This document shows, piece by piece, positions 14,685 to 20,027 of a DNA stretch of 20,027 nt (position 1 is its first letter; each line of letters starts with the position of its first letter). Below the pieces are notes generated by a model. It saw only the letters and a program-made list of their open reading frames with translations, was not told the origin of the DNA and made no database searches. The stretch comes from UBA1189 sp045594245 (GTDB lineage Bacteria; Bacteroidota; Bacteroidia; Bacteroidales; Bacteroidaceae): NCBI GenBank assembly GCA_045594245.1, contig JAZNYG010000008.1, forward strand, positions 1 through 20,027, written 5' to 3'. The translations under genes were made by a program, and so were the position numbers.

Positions 14685-16267
14685 TACTTGGTTTTGTTTT
14701 GTCTGAGTTTGCGTTTCAATGTCTGCATACATTCGCGTCGGGGGATGATGACCGATACTCCTTCGTAGTCAATTTCTTCACGGATGATACGGGTAATCTC
14801 CTCCATATTCTTGGGAAGGGGCACCACCACACGCACGTGCTCGGGCTCTACACCAAGGCCAAGACAGATGGCCTCAAACTTATTCGTACCTGCCGAGTCC
14901 TGTCCGCCCGTCATGGCTGTGGTCAGGTTGTCAGAGATGACTACCGTGATGCGACTCTTGTCATTCACGGCGTCGAGCAGTCCCGTCATGCCCGAATGAG
15001 TAAAGGTAGAGTCGCCGATAACGGCTATAGCCGGGTGTACACCTGCATCAGCAGCACCCTTGGCCATGGTGATAGAGGCACCCATATCGACACAGCTGTC
15101 GATAGCCCTGAAGGGTGGCAATGCGCCCAAGGTATAACAACCGATATCGCCGAAGATGCGTGCATCGGGATATTCGGCAGCTACCTTGTTGAGTGCATCG
15201 TATACATCACGGTGTCCACATCCCTGACACAGAGCTGGCGGGCGCGGCATCACGTTCTGCGCATTGGCATAAGGCTGCTCTACACTCACGCCGAGTGCAG
15301 CACCCACATTGTCGGGGGTGAGTTCGCCCATACGGGGCAAGGCTCCTGTGAGACGTCCTATCACGGGATAGTCGGCACCGAGCAGTGCCTTCACCTGTTC
15401 CTCTACCATGGGCTGTCCGTCCTCGGCGATGAGTAGCGACTCGCACTGAGCGGCAAATGCCTTGATAGTAGCCTCGGGCAACGGATATTGCGAAACCTTC
15501 AAGACAGGGATACCCAGCTTATGCGGATCGTTCTCCATCACATAGTTGTAGGCGATACCGCAAGCGAGGACACCCAATTTTGAATTCTGATTATTGAGTT
15601 CTGAATTATATGGAGATTCCTCGGACTTGGAGAGCAACAAGGCCTGCTTCTCTACCAACGTAGCATACTGACGGCGTGCATTGCCGGGGAGCAGCACCCA
15701 GTGGGTGCGTTCATTATCAGGACTGAGCGGTTTCTGCGCCAACGGCTCACGCACAGCAATCTCTGCACGCGAGTGGGCCAAGCGTGTAACCACACGCATG
15801 AGCACGGGAAGCTTCAACTCCTCAGAGAGTGCATAGGCATAAGGCATCATATCGTAAGCCTCCTGCTGGGTCGACGGTTCCAGTATGGGAATCATCGCAA
15901 ACTTGCCATAGAAGCGCGAGTCCTGCTCGTTCTGCGAAGAGTGCATGGAGGGGTCATCGGCTGCCAATACCACCAGACCTCCATTCACACCCGTGATAGC
16001 CGAGTTGACAAAGGCGTCGGCCGCCACGTTCATACCTACATGCTTCATACACACGAGTGAGCGTTTCCCAGCATACGACATGCCCAGAGCAGCCTCCATG
16101 GCCGTCTTCTCATTGGTACACCAGCGGCTACGCACCTCGGGGGCATGAGCCTGTATATATTCAGTAATCTCGGTTGAGGGCGTACCCGGATAGGCATACA
16201 CACCGCTAATGCCAGCATGCACGGCACCTAAGGCTACGGCCTCGTCTCCTAACAATAATTTCATCAT
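14684..16267 (-). CDS. iorA: indolepyruvate:ferredoxin oxidoreductase, alpha subunit, without C-terminal ferredoxin domain
   Basis: This 527-aa subunit carries the pyrimidine-binding domain (YAYPGTPSTEI near the N-terminus) and the thiamine-diphosphate/Mg domain with GDSTFTHSG (D419) and ISDN. A CQGCGHR segment (C347, C350) precedes it. IorA of archaea continues into a ferredoxin-like domain with two 4Fe-4S CxxCxxC clusters. This protein stops just after the segment VSVIIPRREC, with a basic tail (KRKLRQNKTK), so that domain is absent. The ORF has no frameshift sign and couples directly to iorB, so the short form is probably the natural state in this group. Residues 213-231 (SKSEESPYNSELNNQNSKL) are encoded by AT-rich repeat-like DNA. 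It starts 34 bp after the thrC stop and may be co-transcribed with it. Confidence 0.93.
   Translation of the reverse strand: MMKLLLGDEAVALGAVHAGISGVYAYPGTPSTEITEYIQAHAPEVRSRWCTNEKTAMEAALGMSYAGKRSLVCMKHVGMNVAADAFVNSAITGVNGGLVVLAADDPSMHSSQNEQDSRFYGKFAMIPILEPSTQQEAYDMMPYAYALSEELKLPVLMRVVTRLAHSRAEIAVREPLAQKPLSPDNERTHWVLLPGNARRQYATLVEKQALLLSKSEESPYNSELNNQNSKLGVLACGIAYNYVMENDPHKLGIPVLKVSQYPLPEATIKAFAAQCESLLIAEDGQPMVEEQVKALLGADYPVIGRLTGALPRMGELTPDNVGAALGVSVEQPYANAQNVMPRPPALCQGCGHRDVYDALNKVAAEYPDARIFGDIGCYTLGALPPFRAIDSCVDMGASITMAKGAADAGVHPAIAVIGDSTFTHSGMTGLLDAVNDKSRITVVISDNLTTAMTGGQDSAGTNKFEAICLGLGVEPEHVRVVVPLPKNMEEITRIIREEIDYEGVSVIIPRRECMQTLKRKLRQNKTK
15575..15631 (-). repeat. repeat-like AT-rich insert within iorA
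   Basis: On the coding strand, 9-bp-like units (TCCAAG, TCCGAGGAA, TCT) are followed by 7-bp units ATTCAGA, ACTCAAT, AATCAGA, ATTCAAA. This encodes residues 213-231. Family members have a variable loop with a SENSPxN-like segment here, so part may be native sequence. Confidence 0.45.
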
Positions 16268-16301
16268 ATATCATATGTCTATTTTATACATACAAAAGCT
16301 A

Positions 16302-17618
16302 TCACACACTCATCAGATAGGCCTTGAAGTCCTCAAACGCCACTGTCATGGGTACCGACTGCTTGGTGCCGCGCATGAAGGTCTGCAACTTCTCGGGGAT
16401 AGCCACCTCATCCTTGATGATACCCTCTACCGTATCGTGGAACTTGGCCGGATGAGCCGTCTCAAGGAACACGCCCTGCTCACCGTCGCGTAAGCCCTCG
16501 CTCAGGGCACGGTAGCCACAGGCTCCGTGAGGGTCGAGCAGGTAGCCCGTACGGTGATAGGTATCGGCCAGTGTCTCTGCAATCTGCTCGTCGGTATAAG
16601 CCGCACCGCTGATGAGCTGGCATATATCGGCATGCGAGTGGCCATAGAGGTCGAGTATGCGGGCAAAGTTGCTCGGGTCGCCCACATCCATCGCATTGGC
16701 AATGGTCTGCACCGAGGCACGCGGGTGATACTCACCCGTCAGTAGGTATTGATAGAAGATGTCGTTGCTATTGTTGGCTGCTATGAAGCGCTTGATGGGG
16801 AGCCCCATGCGGTGGGCAAAGAGTCCGGCACAGATGTTACCGAAGTTGCCGCTGGGCACACATATCACCAATTCGCTTTCCTTGCCCTGACGCTTCATCT
16901 GCGCATAGGCATAGAAGTAGTAGAACGCCTGCGGGAGGAATCGGGCCACGTTGATTGAGTTGGCCGAGGTAAGCCGCATGTGAGCATTCAGCTCCGCATC
17001 CATGAAGGCGCTCTTCACCAGGCGCTGGCAGTCATCAAACACGCCATCCACCTCCAGCGCCGTGATATTCTGTCCCAACGTAGTGAACTGACACTCCTGT
17101 ATAGCGCTCACCTTACCCTTCGGATAGAGCACATACACATGAATACCCTCCACACCGAGGAACCCGTTGGCCACTGCCGAGCCCGTGTCGCCAGAAGTGG
17201 CCACGAGCACATTGACCGTTTTCTGTTGACCGTCGACTGTCGACCGTTGTCCATTAAAACACCCCAGCAACCGTGCCATGAAGCGGGCGCCCACATCCTT
17301 GAACGCCAATGTGGGGCCGTGATAGAGCTCCAGCGAATGGATATTGCCATCCACATGCACCACGGGGGCATCGAACGCCAGCGTGTCATACACGATACGC
17401 TTCAGCTCCTCGGCAGGGATATCCTCACCAAAGAAAGCATCGGCCACCTGATAGGCAATCTCCTGAAAACTCATCTCTGCAATGCCGTCGAAAAACTCCT
17501 TCGGCAGCTGCTTTATACGTTCGGGCATATACAACCCCTTGTCTGTGGCAAGGCCACGTACCACCGCCTCCTCAAGCGAGGCCAGCGGTGCCTGTTGATT
17601 GGTGCTATAGTAGTGCAT
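16302..17618 (-). CDS. thrC: threonine synthase
   Basis: This 438-aa PLP enzyme converts O-phosphohomoserine to threonine. It has the threonine-synthase N-terminus (YYSTNQQAPLASLEEAV, GLATDKGLYMPE), the PLP lysine K107 in LAFKDVGARF, the phosphate-binding loop ATSGDTGSA, and later SANSINVARFLPQ and VCVPSGNFGN. The length is normal for the group except for residues 122-136 (NGQRSTVDGQQKTVN), encoded by six 7-bp tandem units between the barrel helix RLLGCF and the strand VLVATSGDTG. Those residues sit in a loop that is short and variable in other threonine synthases. First gene on the - strand before iorA; a -7 element lies at 17701-17708. Homoserine kinase and aspartokinase genes are not in the window. 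Confidence 0.96.
   Translation of the reverse strand: MHYYSTNQQAPLASLEEAVVRGLATDKGLYMPERIKQLPKEFFDGIAEMSFQEIAYQVADAFFGEDIPAEELKRIVYDTLAFDAPVVHVDGNIHSLELYHGPTLAFKDVGARFMARLLGCFNGQRSTVDGQQKTVNVLVATSGDTGSAVANGFLGVEGIHVYVLYPKGKVSAIQECQFTTLGQNITALEVDGVFDDCQRLVKSAFMDAELNAHMRLTSANSINVARFLPQAFYYFYAYAQMKRQGKESELVICVPSGNFGNICAGLFAHRMGLPIKRFIAANNSNDIFYQYLLTGEYHPRASVQTIANAMDVGDPSNFARILDLYGHSHADICQLISGAAYTDEQIAETLADTYHRTGYLLDPHGACGYRALSEGLRDGEQGVFLETAHPAKFHDTVEGIIKDEVAIPEKLQTFMRGTKQSVPMTVAFEDFKAYLMSV
17212..17253 (-). repeat. in-frame array of six 7-bp units within thrC
   Basis: Coding-strand units are TGGACAA, CGGTCGA, CAGTCGA, CGGTCAA, CAGAAAA, CGGTCAA (6 x 7 = 42 nt, a multiple of three). Read on the other strand the unit is about GTYGACC, similar to RTTGAAA at 5088-5111. 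The reading frame is kept. Confidence 0.8.
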
Positions 17619-17659
17619 AATGTATCGATTCTTTACCTATTGTTAATCTTTCTACCTGT

Positions 17660-17676
17660 CTGCGCCTTCCGCGCAG
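17660..17676. repeat. small hairpin in the thrC leader
   Basis: CTGCGC, loop CTTCC, GCGCAG, within the predicted 5' untranslated region of thrC (42-58 nt before the ATG). No leader peptide rich in Thr or Ile codons is visible, so an attenuator is not supported. Confidence 0.35.
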
Positions 17677-17700
17677 TCAGCATTTCCGTCATACAATATG

Positions 17701-17708
17701 CAAAAGTA
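17701..17708 (-). promoter_or_regulatory. -7 element of a thrC promoter
   Basis: The - strand reads TACTTTTG, an exact TAnnTTTG match, about 83 nt before the thrC ATG. No TTTG is present at the -33 distance, so the call rests on the -7 box and position. Confidence 0.45.
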
Positions 17709-17769
17709 ATACTTTTTCCCTATTTCACTATACATTAAAATTGATAATTCAATATTTTCATTACTTATA

Positions 17770-17819
17770 GCATATTGTATACATCTCGTAAACGAGTAGT
17801 GTATGTAGAAACAATATGC
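17770..17819. repeat. nested palindrome (50 bp)
   Basis: The outer arms are GCATATTGT (17770-17778) and ACAATATGC (17811-17819). Within lie TACAT (17780-17784) with ATGTA (17803-17807), and a core CTCGT-AA-ACGAG (17785-17796). The three levels can stack into one extended hairpin with a small bulge. There is no T-run after it. Confidence 0.65.
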
Positions 17820-17832
17820 CAGAACACATTAA

Positions 17833-17877
17833 TTTATGTAAAATTGAATCGTACGATACGCAAGCAATTTACATAAA
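17833..17877. repeat. second nested palindrome (45 bp)
   Basis: The arms are TTTATGTAAAATTG (17833-17846) and CAATTTACATAAA (17865-17877), 13 paired bases with one bulged A. The loop contains the perfect 10-bp palindrome ATCGTACGAT (17848-17857). It begins 13 bp after the first palindrome. Confidence 0.65.
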
Positions 17878-18028
17878 ATGCTTAGGAAGTCGATTCTCTT
17901 GTACATAAAGGACTAAAACAGGTTTATTTCATCGACAAAGGCTCTTGCAGCAGTCCTTCGATTGTCAAAAAAAATCAACAGATGCTAAGATATGCTTGGC
18001 TTTGCACACAAATTTGCCCAAAAAGTTA

Positions 18029-18036
18029 TACTTTTG
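18029..18036 (+). promoter_or_regulatory. -7 element for the RelA/SpoT homolog
   Basis: TACTTTTG matches TAnnTTTG. TTTG boxes lie 12 nt (18013-18016) and 24 nt (18001-18004) upstream, the latter just outside the usual spacing. A transcript start near 18042 would leave almost no leader before the ATG at 18046, so the in-frame ATG at 18091 may be the real start. Confidence 0.5.
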
Positions 18037-18045
18037 TATTACGAT

Positions 18046-20027
18046 ATGGGAAATACCCACATCCGTACAGAAAAAAAACAACAGAATGTGATGAACGATA
18101 CGATAAATACCCCATTCTTCACACCGGAAGAAAAGCTGCAGGCAGCTGCGCTCATGGAGCAGCTGAGAGAATTGGCCGGAGAGAGCTTGCGCGATGAGGA
18201 CATGATGCGCATAGGCACCCTGCTTACCGACGCTATTGGCAAGGGATGCCTCCATCGCGATAGCTTCGGGCTCAATCCCATCATCAATGACCTGCAGACG
18301 GCTATCATCGTGGCCGACGAGATGGGCATGCGCCGTGCTGCCATCGTGAGCATTCTGCTCCACGACATCGTGAAGACGGGCTTTATCACTACCGAAGAGG
18401 TGACAGCACAGTTTGGCTCCGACGTGGCGGGCATACTGCGCGGACTGGTGCGCACGGCAAGCCTGTATGAGAAGAATCCGACTATCGAGTCGGAGAACTT
18501 CCGCAACCTGCTGCTCTCCTTTGCCGAGGACATGCGCGTAATCCTTATCATGATTGCCGACCGCGTGAACACGATGCGCCAGATCAAGGACAGCGAGAAT
18601 GAGGCAGCACGCCTGCAGGTAGCCAACGAAGCGGCCTACCTGTATGCTCCGTTGGCACATAAGCTGGGCTTGTACAAGCTGAAGTCGGAGCTGGAGGACC
18701 TCTCGCTCAAGTACACGCAGCACGATATGTATTACCATATCAAGGAGAAACTCAATGCCACCAAGGCTGCCCGCGACAAGTATATCGCCGCGTTCATCGA
18801 CCCTATAGACAAGAAACTGGCTGCTGCCGGACTCAAGTACCACATCAAGGGACGTACGAAGAGTATCCACTCCATCAGCCAGAAGATGAAGAAGCAGAAG
18901 ACCAACTTCGAGGGCATCTACGACCTCTTTGCCATCCGCATCATCCTGGACTCGGAGTACGAGAAGGAGAAGCAGGAGTGCTGGCAGGCCTACTCCATCG
19001 TGACCGACATGTATCAGCCCAACCCCAGGCGCCTGCGCGACTGGCTCTCCATACCGAAGAGCAACGGCTACGAGTCGCTACACACCACGGTGATGGGGCC
19101 CGAGGGCAAGTGGGTGGAGGTGCAGATACGCACCGAGCGCATGGACGAGATTGCCGAGCGCGGACTGGCTGCCCACTGGCGATACAAGGGCGTGAAGAGC
19201 GAGACGGGCCTTGATGAATGGCTCACAAGCATACGCGAGGCACTGGAGCACACGGACGATGACGGCATCGAACTGATGGACCAGTTCAAGATGGACCTCT
19301 ACAAGGACGATGTGTTTGTGTTTACCCCGAAGGGCGACCTCTTCAAGCTGCCCCACGGAGCCACGGTGCTCGACTTTGCCTTCCATATACATACTAATGT
19401 GGGGAGCCGCTGCACAGGAGCCAAGGTCAACGGCAAGCACGCCCAGCTACGCTATGTGCTCAACAATGGCGACCAGGTGGAGATACTCACCTCGAACACG
19501 CAGACTCCCAAGCAGGGATGGCTCGATATTGTGACCACCTCGAAGGCACGCACCAAGATACGCCAAAGCCTCAAGGAGATAGAGTCGCGCCAGGCAGCCT
19601 TTGCCCGCGAGACCATAGAGCGCAAGTTCAAGAACCGCAAGATAGAGTACGACGAGCCCACGATGATGCGCATCATCCGTCAGATGGGCTACAAGCAAGT
19701 GACGGAGTTTTACCAGAAGATTGCCGATGGCTCGCTCGACGTGAACCAATTCATCGACCGCTACGTGCAAGCCATCGAGCAGGTGACCGAGCCGCACGAT
19801 GTGGTGACCCGCAGTGCCGAGGGATATAACCTGCAGCAAGACGAACAACTCAAGCAAAGCTTCTCGGGCGACGTGCTCGTGATAGACCAGAACCTCAAGG
19901 GTATCGACTTCAAGCTGGCTCATTGCTGCAACCCCATCTATGGCGACGAGGTATTTGGCTTTGTAACCACGGGCGGCGGCATCAAGATACACCGCTGCGA
20001 CTGCCCCAACGCTCCCGACCTGCACTC
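18046..20027 (+). CDS. RelA/SpoT-homolog (p)ppGpp synthetase with degenerate hydrolase domain, C-terminus outside window
   Basis: The 660 or so visible codons run off the window end. Order: HD hydrolase-like domain (about 50-200), synthetase domain (about 265-375), TGS domain (about 410-475, VFVFTPKGDLFKLPHGATVLDFA), a helical part, and the start of the Cys zinc-finger-like domain (AHCCNPIYGDEVFG, HRCDCP). An ACT domain is expected beyond the edge. Synthetase residues are kept: GRTKSIHSI, D293 in IYDLFAIR, PKSNGYESLHTTV, E358 in VEVQIRT, AAHWRYK. In the hydrolase, His-Asp 106-107 and D172 (ADR) remain. The first metal His is Asn (N81 by alignment), the catalytic Glu-Asp after HDxx is Lys-Thr (110-111), and the His-Asn of ADRLHNMR is Asn-Thr. 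It should therefore make but not degrade (p)ppGpp. The start could also be the ATG at 18091, favoured by the promoter position. Confidence 0.9.
   Translation, partial: MGNTHIRTEKKQQNVMNDTINTPFFTPEEKLQAAALMEQLRELAGESLRDEDMMRIGTLLTDAIGKGCLHRDSFGLNPIINDLQTAIIVADEMGMRRAAIVSILLHDIVKTGFITTEEVTAQFGSDVAGILRGLVRTASLYEKNPTIESENFRNLLLSFAEDMRVILIMIADRVNTMRQIKDSENEAARLQVANEAAYLYAPLAHKLGLYKLKSELEDLSLKYTQHDMYYHIKEKLNATKAARDKYIAAFIDPIDKKLAAAGLKYHIKGRTKSIHSISQKMKKQKTNFEGIYDLFAIRIILDSEYEKEKQECWQAYSIVTDMYQPNPRRLRDWLSIPKSNGYESLHTTVMGPEGKWVEVQIRTERMDEIAERGLAAHWRYKGVKSETGLDEWLTSIREALEHTDDDGIELMDQFKMDLYKDDVFVFTPKGDLFKLPHGATVLDFAFHIHTNVGSRCTGAKVNGKHAQLRYVLNNGDQVEILTSNTQTPKQGWLDIVTTSKARTKIRQSLKEIESRQAAFARETIERKFKNRKIEYDEPTMMRIIRQMGYKQVTEFYQKIADGSLDVNQFIDRYVQAIEQVTEPHDVVTRSAEGYNLQQDEQLKQSFSGDVLVIDQNLKGIDFKLAHCCNPIYGDEVFGFVTTGGGIKIHRCDCPNAPDLH

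Larger units (their letters stand above)
17619..18028. other. intergenic region between divergent thrC and RelA/SpoT-homolog genes
   Basis: No coding sequence is seen. The region is AT-rich and holds the thrC leader hairpin and -7 element, two large nested palindromes (17770-17819 and 17833-17877), and a further inverted repeat AAGGACT/AGTCCTT (17908-17914 and 17952-17958). An A-run lies at about 17967-17974. A small untranslated RNA is possible but has no recognisable family signature. Confidence 0.45.

Noticed and set aside
14685..14732. Upstream ATG extending IorB by 16 residues
   Set aside because: It would lie within iorA. The TAATG overlap start at 14684 fits the family N-terminus.
14699..15436. 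245-codon open frame on the + strand
   Set aside because: It lies opposite iorA, covering the thiamine-binding motif there. No domain is visible in the translation.
16980..17738. 252-codon open frame on the + strand
   Set aside because: It is opposite thrC and extends into the thrC promoter region. It has no recognisable domain.
17965..18870. 301-codon open frame on the - strand
   Set aside because: It is opposite the RelA/SpoT homolog, whose HD and linking segments are clearly coding on the + strand. Its translation has no recognisable family and crosses the promoter region.

Overview
The window looks like a Prevotella/Segatella-type member of the Bacteroidales. The upstream regions carry Bacteroidetes-type promoter elements (-7 TAnnTTTG) and almost no Shine-Dalgarno sites. 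The first gene ends in a tail (IYNLQGQ...GIYIMNGKKFLVK) that I know from Prevotella surface proteins. Three enzymes belong to glycoside hydrolase families common in gut and rumen Bacteroidales. Coding GC is roughly 50%. No rRNA, tRNA, CRISPR array or intact insertion sequence was found. The genus is an inference.

Left part, + strand. Positions 1-466 are gene-poor and hold short inverted repeats, a possible decayed reading frame and a promoter. Next is a secreted protein with about five DUF4859-like repeats (467-2914), closed by a perfect 32-bp palindromic terminator. Three secreted glycan hydrolases follow as an operon: a retaining-type GH97 (3127-5106), a four-part GH43 (5195-8380) and a GH127/DUF1680 beta-L-arabinofuranosidase-like enzyme (8382-10868), ending at a strong terminator. 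Together they suggest attack on arabinose/galactose-rich plant side chains. No SusC/SusD pair or regulator lies in the window. The operon's promoter region has a duplicated -7 element and a palindrome that may be an operator.

Middle part, - strand, 10948-17618. In transcription order: threonine synthase, then the two indolepyruvate:ferredoxin oxidoreductase subunits (iorA/iorB, overlapping as TAATG), then a PLP aminotransferase. Behind a separate promoter come a PaaK-type arylacetate-CoA ligase and a tandem ACT-domain protein. The ligase, IorAB and aminotransferase form a chain linking arylacetate, arylacetyl-CoA, arylpyruvate and aromatic amino acid. It could run as salvage (reductive carboxylation, known physiologically in rumen bacteria) or in reverse as fermentation.

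Right part, + strand. A 427-bp intergenic region with two nested palindromes is followed by a RelA/SpoT homolog (18046 to the window end, incomplete). Its synthetase residues are intact, but its (p)ppGpp-hydrolase residues are replaced.

The least expected pattern crosses several genes: short degenerate tandem arrays with 7-bp units (about RTYGAMM) and 9-bp units (about TCYRAGNNN). They lie between GH97 and GH43, in a GH43 interdomain linker, in frame inside threonine synthase, probably inside IorA, and over the stop codons of GH97 and IorB.
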